Source: an uncultured Rhizobiaceae group bacterium
GTDB lineage: Bacteria; Pseudomonadota; Alphaproteobacteria; Rhizobiales; Rhizobiaceae
Direction of reading: 5' to 3'
Length of the DNA: 64,000 bases
Assembly: GCA_937958815.1 (NCBI GenBank)
Contig: CALGMR010000002.1
Span: 1 to 64,000, forward strand
Made by a program: the position numbers and the translations under genes. Below are positions 9,936 through 19,122 of this stretch, one piece after another (the first letter of the stretch is position 1; every line of letters starts with the position of its first letter). The notes under the pieces are model-generated. The model made no database searches. It was not told where the DNA came from and worked only from the letters and a program-made list of their open reading frames with translations.

Positions 9936-10433
9936 ATGAAAACCCTTGTGGCAGCGCCGCTCACCAAAGACGCTTTTGCACCGTTTGGTGAGGTTATTGA
10001 AAAGTCAGGCAGCGAAAGTTTCTTGATCAACAACGGCAAGTGCCGTCGCCATCACGCATTGGCAAAAGTTGATGTGACAGGCGAGGGGGCTGAGGTGATC
10101 GTCAGCCTGTTTTCAGGCACACCTTATGCTTTGCCGCATACGGTCGAGTTGGTTGAACGCCACCCACTGGGCAGTCAAGCGTTCTATCCATTAGGGCAAA
10201 ATGATTGGCTCGTGATTGCGTGTTCTGATGCAGATGGCACCCCCGTTGATCCTCAAGCGTTTGTCGCCTCAAGTGCACAAGGTGTGAATTTGAAACGGGG
10301 CGTGTGGCACGGCGTTCTGACGCCGCTTTACGAGCCCAGCGATTTTCTTGTAGTGGACCGTGGTGGTCAGGGAGATAATTTGGAAGAGGTTCATCTTGAG
10401 GATGACCAAAAGTTTCAAATTGTGTTGGCCTAG
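9936..10433 (+). CDS. allA: Ureidoglycolate lyase AllA
   Basis: AllA splits (S)-ureidoglycolate into glyoxylate and urea, the last step of ring-opened purine breakdown. The 165-residue protein shows the family's N-terminal FAPFGEVIE pattern, the HPLGSQAFYPL strand and the KRGVWHGVLTPL motif near residue 120. The ATG at 9936 gives the usual MKTL-type start; a GTG six bases earlier is also in frame. The remaining purine genes lie at 26.9-33.7 kb, so the pathway is split over two loci. It is probably co-transcribed with the aminotransferase. Confidence 0.9.
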   Translation: MKTLVAAPLTKDAFAPFGEVIEKSGSESFLINNGKCRRHHALAKVDVTGEGAEVIVSLFSGTPYALPHTVELVERHPLGSQAFYPLGQNDWLVIACSDADGTPVDPQAFVASSAQGVNLKRGVWHGVLTPLYEPSDFLVVDRGGQGDNLEEVHLEDDQKFQIVLA

Positions 10434-10448
10434 TTCGGATTTATTTTC

Positions 10449-11201
10449 TTATTGGTTTAACGCCAACCAAAAGAAATTTGCTGCTCCTACAATTGTGAGA
10501 ACATCCACCAAATCCGAGTGGTTTTTATTGGTCATTTTGCGCAAGTAATTGCGGCCAATCCAATTGCCCGGAATGGTGATCAAGCCCACAACAACACCAA
10601 GTAAAATGAAACGGCTGTCCAACATGGTTGTGTTTCCAAAAACCGCCAGTCTGGTGATGTTGGAAGACAGGGCAATTGCAGCCATGGTTGCCACAAATGC
10701 TTCTTTGGCCAGACCAAACCCCAATAAAAATGGAATGAGTAGCATTCCTGGCCCAACAGAGGTTCCTGCCATGGCACCGTAGACCGCGCCCGCGCTGGCA
10801 AGAGCTGGTTTTCCTGCCTTTATCTGACGTTTTTTTGCCCATCGACGCATAGGAATAGAGATGAGAACAATCGCGCCGAGAACGATTGCAATCGTAGCGG
10901 AGGACAATTTTCCATAGAGAATGGCTGTCAGTACGACGCAGGGCATAGCTGGGATGACGACTGTTAAAAATGCGGTGCGATCAAAGTCACGTGCATTTAA
11001 AAAGACGCGCGAAGTATGACTGATAAGCAAGGCCACACTCATGATTGGCACGACGGGTTTTACACCAATCACGGATGCCAAAACGGCGGACATCAAAAAC
11101 CCGCCTGCCACGCCAGAGGCACCATGAACTGCACCTGTCGCCAAAGCCGCAAACGAAATCGTAAGCAGAACCCAAAGTTCAATGTCAGCGAAAATGCTCA
11201 A
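10449..11201 (-). CDS. Sulfite exporter TauE/SafE (TSUP) family membrane protein
   Basis: An integral membrane protein of 250 residues with about eight hydrophobic segments in two repeats; a GAVHGASGVAGG and a GTSVGPGMLL stretch mark the family's paired Gly-rich re-entrant regions. TSUP proteins move small anions such as sulfite, sulfoacetate or organic acids; this one's substrate is not evident. I place the start at a TTG (11201) that overlaps the pcaF stop as TTGA and has GGAA five bases before it, which implies translational coupling with pcaF. A longer frame to 11246 exists. Coupling to pcaF hints at transport of an aromatic-derived acid, but that is speculative. Confidence 0.75.
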   Translation of the reverse strand: MSIFADIELWVLLTISFAALATGAVHGASGVAGGFLMSAVLASVIGVKPVVPIMSVALLISHTSRVFLNARDFDRTAFLTVVIPAMPCVVLTAILYGKLSSATIAIVLGAIVLISIPMRRWAKKRQIKAGKPALASAGAVYGAMAGTSVGPGMLLIPFLLGFGLAKEAFVATMAAIALSSNITRLAVFGNTTMLDSRFILLGVVVGLITIPGNWIGRNYLRKMTNKNHSDLVDVLTIVGAANFFWLALNQ

Positions 11202-12400
11202 ACGCGTTCCAACGCAATTGCTATGCCTTGGCCGACACCAATGCACATTGTTGCCAATGCCAGTTTTCCACCCATGTTTTGAAGTTCCAATGCAGCGGAA
11301 CCAGTAATTCGTGCGCCAGACATTCCCAGAGGATGCCCCAATGCGATGGCGCCACCATTTGGGTTGATGTGAGGAGCAGCCTCGTCGAGACCAAGCTCGC
11401 GCAACACGGCGATACCTTGCGAAGCGAAAGCTTCATTCAATTCAATCACATCAAAATCGCTCGGTTTGATGCCAAGCTTTGTACACAATTTCTGAGTCGC
11501 TGGAGCTGGGCCAATGCCCATAATGCGGGGTTCCACACCGACTGATGCGCCGCCAAGAATGCGGGCGATGGGTGTTAAGTCATGTTTTTTGGCAGCTGCT
11601 TCAGAAGCGATGATGAGGCCAGCTGCGCCATCGTTGACGCCTGACGCATTGCCTGCAGTCACTGTGCCATTTTCTTTAAACGGCGTGCCGAGAGAGCCTA
11701 GTTTTTCCAGACTTGTGGCACGGGGATGTTCATCTTTGTCAACGACGATTGGATCGCCTTTGCGCTGCTTGATTTCAACGGGCACAATTTCGGTGGCCAA
11801 TCGACCGTTTGCTTGCGCAGCAGCCGCTTTCTCCTGACTGTGCAGAGCAAATTTGTCTTGGTCTTCGCGCGATATGTTGAATTGTTCAGCAACATTCTCG
11901 CCCGTTTCCGGCATGGAATCTATGCCATATTGTTTTTTCAACACTGGGTTCACAAACCGCCACCCAATGGTTGTGTCGTAAATTTCAGCGTTTCGGGAAA
12001 AGGCAGAAGATGCTTTGGGCATAACGAACGGTGCGCGCGACATGCTTTCCACTCCACCCGCAATCATAAGATCAGATTCACCGGACTTTACCGCGCGTGC
12101 AGCATCGATCACGGCATTCATGCCTGAACCACACAGCCTATTTATTGTTGTTGCGGGCACTGACATGGGAAGGCCCGATAGCAATACGGCCATTCGGCCC
12201 ACATTGCGATTGTCTTCACCAGCTTGGTTGGCACAGCCCATGATAAGATCATCCACGGCTTCCCAATCCACTTTCACATTTCGTTTTTGCAAGGCTGCAA
12301 GCGGAAGAGCAGCTAGATCATCAGCGCGCATGGACGACAAAGCCCCGCCAAATCGTCCGATAGGTGTTCGAATATAGTCACAGATATACGCCTCGGACAT
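11198..12400 (-). CDS. pcaF: 3-oxoadipyl-CoA thiolase PcaF
   Basis: The enzyme cleaves 3-oxoadipyl-CoA to succinyl-CoA and acetyl-CoA, the last step of the beta-ketoadipate pathway. The protein has exactly the 400 residues usual for PcaF, and starts MSEAYICDYIRTPIGRFGG, characteristic of PcaF rather than PhaA. Catalytic residues are visible: Cys90 in NRLCGSG, His356 in ALGHPLG and Cys386 in MCIGVGQG. A longer frame to 12445 has no support. No other pca genes are nearby. A generic acetyl-CoA acetyltransferase is the alternative. Confidence 0.85.
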   Translation of the reverse strand: MSEAYICDYIRTPIGRFGGALSSMRADDLAALPLAALQKRNVKVDWEAVDDLIMGCANQAGEDNRNVGRMAVLLSGLPMSVPATTINRLCGSGMNAVIDAARAVKSGESDLMIAGGVESMSRAPFVMPKASSAFSRNAEIYDTTIGWRFVNPVLKKQYGIDSMPETGENVAEQFNISREDQDKFALHSQEKAAAAQANGRLATEIVPVEIKQRKGDPIVVDKDEHPRATSLEKLGSLGTPFKENGTVTAGNASGVNDGAAGLIIASEAAAKKHDLTPIARILGGASVGVEPRIMGIGPAPATQKLCTKLGIKPSDFDVIELNEAFASQGIAVLRELGLDEAAPHINPNGGAIALGHPLGMSGARITGSAALELQNMGGKLALATMCIGVGQGIAIALERV

Positions 12401-12557
12401 TGATGCTCCAGCAATCTCGATTCTTATTGGAGGACAACATACCAAAGCAGAATTTAACTGTCAGTTTTTGTTGGCTCAGCGTATCGCGATGTTATTTTGT
12501 GAGTTAGCCTCATTTTGATTGGCGTTAAGGGCGCGCGAGAGTTCGGAGAGATTTGTT

Positions 12558-14237
12558 GTGTCACGACAGCGTAAGAATATTCTTTTCATCATGTTTGATC
12601 AGCTTCGGTTCGATTATCTAAGCTGTGCAGGCCACCCCCATTTACATACGCCGCATATGGACGCCATTGCGGAGAAGGGGGTACGATTTTCGCGCTGCTA
12701 TGTTCAATCGCCCATTTGCGGCTCATCGCGCATGAGTTTTTACACAGGCCGTTATGCCAGCTCTCATGGTGCTCAATGGAATGGTTTCCCTCTAAAGGTT
12801 GGCGAACACACAATTGGCGATCATCTCCGCAAATTGGGCATGAACTCGTATCTTGTGGGCAAAACCCACATGAAGATCGATGAAGAGGGGATGGAGCGAC
12901 TTGGTCTGGACCGTGAAACTATTATTGGTGCACGGGTGAGCGAATGCGGTTTTGATGCATTTGTACGCGATGATGGCCTCTGGGCTGAGGGGCCTGATGG
13001 CCTTTATGATCAGAAGCGCTCTCCCTACAATGAATATCTAAAGTCCAAAGGGTATGAGGGTGAAAACCCTTGGCATGATTACGCAAATTCAGGCGTGGAT
13101 GACAAAGGCGATTTGGCATCCGGATGGTTCCTGCAAAATGCGAAGGAACCTGCCAATATTGACGAACAAGATTCCGAGACGCCTTGGCTGACCCGCGAAG
13201 TTATTCGGTTCATTGAAAGCCAAGATGAAGACAAGCCGTGGTTGTGTCACGCCTCATACATTAAACCCCATTGGCCCTTTATTGTGCCAAAGCCTTATCA
13301 TGACATGTATGGCGGCAATCATGTTCCGGCGGCAAATCGCCATCCGATGGAGCGGGAAAACCCTCATCCTGTTTTGGAACAGTTTATGAACAATGCCGTT
13401 GGCCAGGCGTTTCAACGCGATGAAGTGCGTGAAACAGTCATTCCCACCTATATGGGCCTGATAAAGCAATGCGACGATCAGATGGGGGTGTTGTTCGACT
13501 ATCTGGAAAAATCGGGTCGGATGGATGATACGATGATCGTTTTGACGTCTGATCATGGAGACTATTTGGGTGATCATTGGCTCGGCGAAAAGAGTTTGTT
13601 CCATGAAGAATCCGCCAAGATTCCCATGATTGTTTATGATCCTTCGCCTGAAGCGGACGGGGGGCGTGGAACAGTTTGTGATGAACTTGTGGAAGCAATC
13701 GATCTTGCCGCCACTTTTGTCGAGTTTGCTGGTGGTCAAGTGCCAGACCACATCATTGAAGGGCGCTCGCTTATGCCATTCCTGAAGGGCGAAGAGCCTG
13801 ACAGTTGGCGCGAATACGCGATCAGCGAGTTTGATTATTCAGCCACACCCATGCGGGTAAACCTTGGAATTGCGCCAAAAGACGCACGTCTCTTCATGGT
13901 TGCGGATAAGCGATGGAAGTTTATGCATGCGGAAGGCGAGGGCAAAGATGGCCCGTTCCCGCCTATGTTGTTTGATCTCGAAAATGATCCCAATGAATTT
14001 GAGGATTTGGGGCGCAGCGCGGATCATCAGGACATCATTGCCATGATGTACGAGCGATTGGGGCAGTGGGGCATTCGCATGTCTCAGCGCACAACGAAGT
14101 CTGAACAAGACATTTTGAATATGACGGGAAAGTCTGTTCGAAAAGGGATCGTGTTGGGCGGTTTTACTGCGGATGAAAAAGATCCAGAATTGACGGTGAA
14201 GTTTCGCGGCAAAGCGCCAAAACGGCCAAATCTTTAG
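12558..14237 (+). CDS. Sulfatase / arylsulfatase-family hydrolase
   Basis: A formylglycine-dependent hydrolase of the alkaline phosphatase superfamily, 559 residues. The metal-binding start FIMFDQLR is at about residues 10-17, the modification site is Cys54 in CGSSR (fitting C-x-[PAS]-x-R), and TSDHGDYLGDH near 325 gives the second metal site. No signal peptide is present, so it acts in the cytoplasm, like many choline-sulfatase- and phosphonate-monoester-hydrolase-like members. The GTG at 12558 is preferred because GGAGAG precedes it by seven bases; a TTG at 12519 would extend it. The substrate is unknown; it is transcribed alone. Confidence 0.85.
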   Translation: MSRQRKNILFIMFDQLRFDYLSCAGHPHLHTPHMDAIAEKGVRFSRCYVQSPICGSSRMSFYTGRYASSHGAQWNGFPLKVGEHTIGDHLRKLGMNSYLVGKTHMKIDEEGMERLGLDRETIIGARVSECGFDAFVRDDGLWAEGPDGLYDQKRSPYNEYLKSKGYEGENPWHDYANSGVDDKGDLASGWFLQNAKEPANIDEQDSETPWLTREVIRFIESQDEDKPWLCHASYIKPHWPFIVPKPYHDMYGGNHVPAANRHPMERENPHPVLEQFMNNAVGQAFQRDEVRETVIPTYMGLIKQCDDQMGVLFDYLEKSGRMDDTMIVLTSDHGDYLGDHWLGEKSLFHEESAKIPMIVYDPSPEADGGRGTVCDELVEAIDLAATFVEFAGGQVPDHIIEGRSLMPFLKGEEPDSWREYAISEFDYSATPMRVNLGIAPKDARLFMVADKRWKFMHAEGEGKDGPFPPMLFDLENDPNEFEDLGRSADHQDIIAMMYERLGQWGIRMSQRTTKSEQDILNMTGKSVRKGIVLGGFTADEKDPELTVKFRGKAPKRPNL

Positions 14238-14293
14238 CCCCTCGGGGCGACTGAATTGCTGCGGGTGATGGCACTTTGCTTGTTCGAGCCGCG

Positions 14294-15481
14294 TCAAGTC
14301 TGCAACACTTTGCGGACGTATTCTGCAATGGCCAAGCTTGCGGTTAAGCCAGGCGACTCCATGCCAAGCAACATCACCAAGCCGCTATAACCGTGTTCGT
14401 TTTCACCCATGATGCAGAAGTCTGCATCAGGTTCGCCTTGGCCCACCAATTTGGGGCGAATTCCGGCATAATCAGGCTCTAACGAATTGTCCGGTAAATC
14501 CGGCCAATAGGTGCGGATGGCAGAATAAAAACGCTCTGCGCGTTGAGGGTCTACTTGATATACAATTTCTTCAACCCATTCCACATCTGGCCCAAATCTG
14601 GCTTGACCATCCAAATCGAGTGTGAGGTGCACACCCAACCCGCCAAGTTCTGGAACGGGATAGATTAAATGAGAAAATGGAGCCTTGCCTGCGAGTTTGA
14701 AATAGTTGCCCTTTGCAAGTTGAGTGTCGGGGGCGAGGGCAGTTTCTCCGTTGGCCAATTTTGAGGCGTGCAATCCACCAGAAATAATGAGATTGCGCGC
14801 AGTGACGGTTTCAGCGCCGTTGCAATGAATTTCAAAGCAGCCTTTTTTGTCGCGGTTCCAACTTTCAACTTTTGTGTTGAAAGCAATCTGACCCCCGTGG
14901 GCTTCCATATCTCCCTGCAAAGCCAACATGTAAGAATGGCTGTCAATAATGCCTGTTGAAGGTGAATAGAGAGCGCCCATAGCGGAAAGGTTGGGCTCCC
15001 AATCGCACAATTCTTCGCCGTTGATGTTGCGGAGGTCTTCGACGCCGTTGGCACGGGCGTGCGCCTCTATCTGTTGCAATGTGCTGACTTGGTCAGGCGT
15101 GCTGGCAACGATGAGTTTGCCAATTTTTTGATGGGGCACATGATGGGACTGACAAAATTCGTAGAGAAGTTGCTTCCCTCTGACACACGTTAGGGCCTTC
15201 AAACTGTCTTTTGGATAGTAAATTCCTGCATGTATAACCTCACTGTTGCGAGCGCTGGTCTCACTGCCAATTATATTGTGCTGTTCCAACACAAGCACCT
15301 CTTGGCCAGCTTTGGACAAGTCTCGCGCTATGGCCAACCCCACCACACCAGCGCCAACAATGAGCGTTTCAACATCTGCCAATGATCTCTTTCCAATTTT
15401 TTGCGTCGCAATGTCTGGCTTCAACTCAAACTGATTGCTGTTTGAATTATTCACCACTGTCATAAGGATGTCATGTGGCAT
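14294..15481 (-). CDS. FAD-dependent oxidoreductase, DAO family (L-2-hydroxyglutarate oxidase-like)
   Basis: A flavoprotein of about 395 residues. After a 35-residue polar lead comes the dinucleotide motif GAGVVGLAIARDL, then ARNSEVIHAGIYY, the latter characteristic of the L-2-hydroxyglutarate dehydrogenase (LhgO-like) branch of the DAO family. The C-terminal DYAGIRPKL and GYSGLVMLLGMESPGLT segments complete the FAD and substrate sites. The start is uncertain among GTG 15484, ATG 15481 and ATG 15463; none has a good ribosome binding site. It converges with the sulfatase gene. Confidence 0.8.
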   Translation of the reverse strand: MPHDILMTVVNNSNSNQFELKPDIATQKIGKRSLADVETLIVGAGVVGLAIARDLSKAGQEVLVLEQHNIIGSETSARNSEVIHAGIYYPKDSLKALTCVRGKQLLYEFCQSHHVPHQKIGKLIVASTPDQVSTLQQIEAHARANGVEDLRNINGEELCDWEPNLSAMGALYSPSTGIIDSHSYMLALQGDMEAHGGQIAFNTKVESWNRDKKGCFEIHCNGAETVTARNLIISGGLHASKLANGETALAPDTQLAKGNYFKLAGKAPFSHLIYPVPELGGLGVHLTLDLDGQARFGPDVEWVEEIVYQVDPQRAERFYSAIRTYWPDLPDNSLEPDYAGIRPKLVGQGEPDADFCIMGENEHGYSGLVMLLGMESPGLTASLAIAEYVRKVLQT

Positions 15482-15992
15482 CACGAGAAAGGCGCAATGT
15501 TCTGGTTAACACAAACTTGTAATGTACGGCCCAAAAATACGACAAATTGGAATTGGATTTTAAGTTGTTTCGGTCGATAAGGGGATGTGGCATCACCGTC
15601 CCCTCATTAGGTGATGTCATAGGGCAGCTGGGTCGGGGCACATACGATCCAGCTGCTTGTTTGCTTTCCCAATCAAAGAATGTGTGACGTAATCCATTGA
15701 TTTTGTTGGATAGCCAATTCTTGGAAATTGTACGTTTATATCACCAACATTTCGATTTTTATGGCAGGCAGGTGGAGTTGGTCGAACGAGGGGGGGGGCT
15801 CGCGAAAAGATAACGCAGTAGGCCTGACCAATATCATTTCAAAAAGAATCCCATATGCAGAATTGCGGCACGGCCTGTGCAAGAGAAATGACTAAACGAA
15901 CGAAATCGAGTGATTTCGGTCCTGTCAAAGGTCGCCCTTGGCAGGCTTTTCAATTAGTTTACAAAGCAGAAAACCTCAAAAAGGCCTGACAC
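15482..15992. other. Intergenic region of 511 bases with an sRNA-like hairpin
   Basis: No convincing protein-coding frame is present. The notable part is around 15580-15670: a GGGGA/TCCCC pair, an ATCACC/GGTGAT pair, and then a strong hairpin with a T-rich tail (listed separately). A run of nine G residues is at 15790-15798. The last 150 bases probably hold the promoter of the CNNM gene. Confidence 0.4.
15624..15668 (+). terminator. Strong hairpin with T-rich tail in intergenic region
   Basis: A 12-bp stem pairs 15624-15635 with 15645-15656 (one G-T pair) around a nine-base loop, and TTGTTTGCTTT follows. It points in the + direction but no gene ends before it on that strand, so it may be the 3' end of a small RNA beginning somewhere near 15550. 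Confidence 0.5.
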
Positions 15993-17069
15993 GTGACCCT
16001 TCTTATCGTTTACATCACTATCGCCGTTGGCGCGTCTTTTCTGTGCTCAATTCTGGAGGCGGTTTTGCTTTCAGTTTCACCATCCTATCTGGGCGCGCTT
16101 CGCGAGAAAAATCCCAAACTGGGTGCGAAACTTAAAGACCTGCAAGACAATATTGATCGCCCGCTCGCAGCTATTTTGACGCTCAATACGATCGCGCACA
16201 CGATTGGAGCAGCTGGCGCTGGCGCTCAGGCCGCACGTGTTTTTGGCGACGCTTCGATTACAATTTTTTCAATCGTCCTCACATTGATCATTCTGTTCGC
16301 CTCTGAGATCATTCCGAAAACATTGGGCGCTACTTACTGGAAGTCTCTCATTCCTTTCGTCACGCGCGTGCTTCCTCCACTGATCTTCATTCTGTCACCG
16401 CTGGTTTGGGTCTCTGAAAAATTATCCAAGCTGGTTTCTGGTGGAAAGCCGGCGGCCCAAGTCACGCGCGAGGAAATCGCAGCCTTGGCCGACGTGGGTA
16501 GGGAACAAGGTGTGGTTGGCGAACAACACAGTCGTATCGTCAGGAACTTGTTGCAGATGCATGCGGTGACGGTGGAAGACATTATGACACCACGTACAGT
16601 TGTGTATGCCTTGGATGAAACCACCTCGGTGGGCGAGGTGATGGAGACCATCGAGCAGGTTCCATTTTCGCGCCTGCCGTTGTTTGAAAACACCATCGAC
16701 AATGTATCCGGCATCGTTCTCAAGACCGATATTTTTGCTGCTGCTTTGCGGGGAGAAAAAGATCGTGCGCTGAGTGACATAAAGCGAGGCGCAATGATGG
16801 TTGACGCGTCAGCAACACTCGAAGATTTCTTTGCAAAGCTGTTGAAAGAAAATGCTCACATCGCGATTGTCACCGATAAATTTGGTGGCATGGAAGGCAT
16901 TGCCACGATGGAGGATGTTATGGAAACGCTGCTTGGCTTGGAGATCACTGACGAAGCAGATGACGCCGTGGACATGCAGCAGGTTGCCCGTTCTCGTGCA
17001 AGAGAACGTATCAAGCGGTTGGGGCTCAAGATTGAAGCGGGCCGCGATGATAAGCCCGAACCATCTTGA
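15993..17069 (+). CDS. CNNM-domain/CBS-pair membrane protein (hemolysin-like)
   Basis: A 358-residue membrane protein. Residues 1 to about 170 form a CNNM (DUF21) transmembrane domain with an SEIIPKTLG motif near 103-111. Residues around 195-315 form a CBS pair, beginning with the IMTPR motif typical of the family. The C-terminal CorC/HlyC domain of longer paralogues is absent; a short polar tail ends the protein. Relatives are involved in magnesium or cobalt efflux. The start is a GTG at 15993. Confidence 0.85.
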   Translation: MTLLIVYITIAVGASFLCSILEAVLLSVSPSYLGALREKNPKLGAKLKDLQDNIDRPLAAILTLNTIAHTIGAAGAGAQAARVFGDASITIFSIVLTLIILFASEIIPKTLGATYWKSLIPFVTRVLPPLIFILSPLVWVSEKLSKLVSGGKPAAQVTREEIAALADVGREQGVVGEQHSRIVRNLLQMHAVTVEDIMTPRTVVYALDETTSVGEVMETIEQVPFSRLPLFENTIDNVSGIVLKTDIFAAALRGEKDRALSDIKRGAMMVDASATLEDFFAKLLKENAHIAIVTDKFGGMEGIATMEDVMETLLGLEITDEADDAVDMQQVARSRARERIKRLGLKIEAGRDDKPEPS

Positions 17070-17201
17070 TTCCAATTTGTTGATACAGGGCACGCGCGGG
17101 GAATGAGAACAGCTCGGCTGCGTGAGCCTAAACGTCTTGTGAATCTTGCGCCTGCATCAAAAATGCAAGTTCACTGAATTCACTGCAGTTCTAAGGAAGA
17201 C

Positions 17202-17276
17202 TGGTAGTCCCTAGGGGAATCGAACCCCTCTTTCCAGGTTGAAAACCTGGCGTCCTAACCGATAGACGAAGGGACC
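17202..17276 (-). tRNA. tRNA-Glu (anticodon TTC)
   Basis: The minus strand folds as a complete cloverleaf starting GGTCCCT. The anticodon arm is CCAGG-TTTTCAA-CCTGG, the T arm contains GGTTCGATTCC, and the CCA end is encoded (17202-17204). Position 1-72 is a G-T pair. Confidence 0.96.
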
Positions 17277-17393
17277 ACAGTGGGGTGGTGTATAGGCAGG
17301 AAATTTGTGGGCTGCAAGCCTGTTTTTTATAAAAATATAAGAAAAATTTCTTTCACGCTTCTGGTGCGTTCAGCAGTCGTTTTGAAATGTAAA

Positions 17394-18407
17394 TTATGTA
17401 CGACGACGTTTTCTTTTGCGCGAGCAGCGGCGGTTCCAATCTCGTTTGGTTCCAATGTCGATATGCACTGAAGCTGTGTGGCAATAGGTGCCAACGCCGC
17501 CACGGCCGGGCAGGGTGCGCAAGTATCTGGCAAGGGTCCATTTGGACACGCCTTTGACTTGGATGTCAGCTGCTTTGCATGTAATGTGCATGGAATTCTT
17601 TGCGCCACGGATCAGGCGATTGTATCTGCGGCTGCGATAGCCAGACGTCACGATTGGTGTTCGGCCAAATTTGCGCTCTACGCGCTTGAGCAAACTGACG
17701 AGTTTGCGGGGGAAACAGCCCACTTTCACGCTTTTACGCTGCAACAATAAACCGTGTGTTCCGCGCCTTGCGAGATTTGTGACGGCTGCGACCTTAACCG
17801 GCTCATCCAAATCTTCGTTTCGTTTGTTCTCATCAATGCCAAATATGGACTTTCCGCGCACACCTGGCAGTTTGCTGCTGCCATTGCGCACCACTGTTTT
17901 GACGCGCGGCTTCTTCGTCTTTGGTTTCGCTGCAGCAACCTTGGGCGCGTCAACCTTTGGCACATCAACGCTTGGGCGTTTCCTGCTTGAGGCGGCCTGG
18001 TTTGATTTCGCAAATGCTGCAAAAAGCCCTGTTTTCTTTTTGGCTTGTTCTGCCTCAACCTTCTTTTGCGCTTCACTTCGTGTCAGCTGCGCGGTTGCTG
18101 CCGCTTCCGCGGCTTTAAGAGCTGGTGTTGTGGTTGTTTCTGTTTTGACCAAAGCCGTTTTCACTGCAGGCGCTGGTGTTTTCGGTTTTGCCGTTGCGGT
18201 TGGGGCAGGGGAAAGCTGCAGTTCTTTGCTTGGCGCAGGAACTTTTTCCACTGTTTCGGCCTGTTCTGGCGTCAAAACGGAAGCAAGACTGGTTGGTCCT
18301 GTGGGAGCGCCTGAAACGCATGCCGACAGAAAAATGGCAACAGCTGCCAAGCCAACAGATTTAACTGCAGCATCGGGTCGGCGCAAACGGATGAGATTGA
18401 GCCCCAA
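17394..18407 (-). CDS. Lipoprotein with C-terminal M15-type (DUF882-like) peptidase domain
   Basis: About 337 residues. With a TTG start at 18407, preceded by GGGGA, the protein has a lipoprotein signal ending in LSAC (Cys30). A long linker rich in Ala, Lys, Pro and Thr follows (residues 40-190). The C-terminal 100 residues are a zinc D,D-carboxypeptidase-like domain of the peptidase M15/DUF882 group: TSGYRS, then SMHITCKAADI and SVHIDIG carry the metal and catalytic residues. It is likely a peptidoglycan-acting envelope enzyme. It ends in a strongly basic tail. The open frame extends to 18530 but contains no ATG, so the start is an inference. Confidence 0.75.
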   Translation of the reverse strand: MGLNLIRLRRPDAAVKSVGLAAVAIFLSACVSGAPTGPTSLASVLTPEQAETVEKVPAPSKELQLSPAPTATAKPKTPAPAVKTALVKTETTTTPALKAAEAAATAQLTRSEAQKKVEAEQAKKKTGLFAAFAKSNQAASSRKRPSVDVPKVDAPKVAAAKPKTKKPRVKTVVRNGSSKLPGVRGKSIFGIDENKRNEDLDEPVKVAAVTNLARRGTHGLLLQRKSVKVGCFPRKLVSLLKRVERKFGRTPIVTSGYRSRRYNRLIRGAKNSMHITCKAADIQVKGVSKWTLARYLRTLPGRGGVGTYCHTASVHIDIGTKRDWNRRCSRKRKRRRT

Positions 18408-18635
18408 AATGTCCCCGTTACGTTTCAATAAAAACACTCCAAAAACGACCGCCAGTGTAACGGCCGCATAGGTTTTGGTTTTGTTGAAGTTCCAAACGAA
18501 ACTTCTTTTTACAAAACCATTTACGAACAAGCCCCGGTATGAGGCGGAAATTTATCGCATTAAACCTGCTTCCAGAATCGCTAGAAGCGAACTTGGGCAG
18601 CAATGTGACCCTGCGGCACAAATGGTTAATACTTT

Positions 18636-19079
18636 CTACCATTCCCCTGTATTTTCCATAGAAACCCATGGTTCTGCGGGCTCTAGAGCGTCACCCTTTT
18701 GCAGCAATTCAAACGAAATATTGTCTGGACTTTTCACAAATGCCATACGGCCTTCACGCGGCGGCCGATTGATTGTGACACCAGCATCCATCAATTTTTG
18801 GCAAGTTTCGTAGATATTATCTACGGAATAGGCCAAATGGCCAAAGTTTCTGCCGCTTTGATAGTCCTCGTCGCCATCCCAATTGTAGGTGAGTTCAAGT
18901 TCGGGAGCATTGTTGGCTTTCGCCTCATCCACGTTGTCGGAGGAAGCTAGAAATATCAAAGTGAAGCGACCTTGTTCGAATTCTTTGCGTTTGGTTTCCA
19001 CCATGCCCATTTTGTTGACATAGAAGTCCAAAGATTCGTCAATGTTTTTGATGCGAACCATCGTGTGTAGATATTTCAT
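18636..19079 (-). CDS. gloA: Lactoylglutathione lyase (glyoxalase I)
   Basis: Glyoxalase I converts the methylglyoxal-glutathione hemithioacetal to S-lactoylglutathione. The 147-residue protein has the family's MKYLHTMVRI start, the ELTYNWD strand, GHLAYSVDN and SFELLQ. Metal ligands His5, the Glu of LELTYN, the His of FGHLAYS and the Glu of SFELLQ are all present, as in Ni-dependent GloA. It is divergent from the sirtuin gene. Confidence 0.92.
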   Translation of the reverse strand: MKYLHTMVRIKNIDESLDFYVNKMGMVETKRKEFEQGRFTLIFLASSDNVDEAKANNAPELELTYNWDGDEDYQSGRNFGHLAYSVDNIYETCQKLMDAGVTINRPPREGRMAFVKSPDNISFELLQKGDALEPAEPWVSMENTGEW

Positions 19080-19122
19080 GCAAACAATCCTGCTTGGGTT
19101 TGAAAGAGTTTAACCAAAGCGC

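Noticed and set aside
15790-15798. Run of nine G residues as a phase-variable tract.
   Set aside because: It lies far from any start codon and outside any coding frame; no gene is evidently controlled by it.
17671-18471. Long + strand open frame (266 codons) opposite the M15-type lipoprotein gene.
   Set aside because: It is a shadow of the Ala/Lys-rich coding strand; its translation is low-complexity Phe/Ala/Thr, without a start signal or family likeness.
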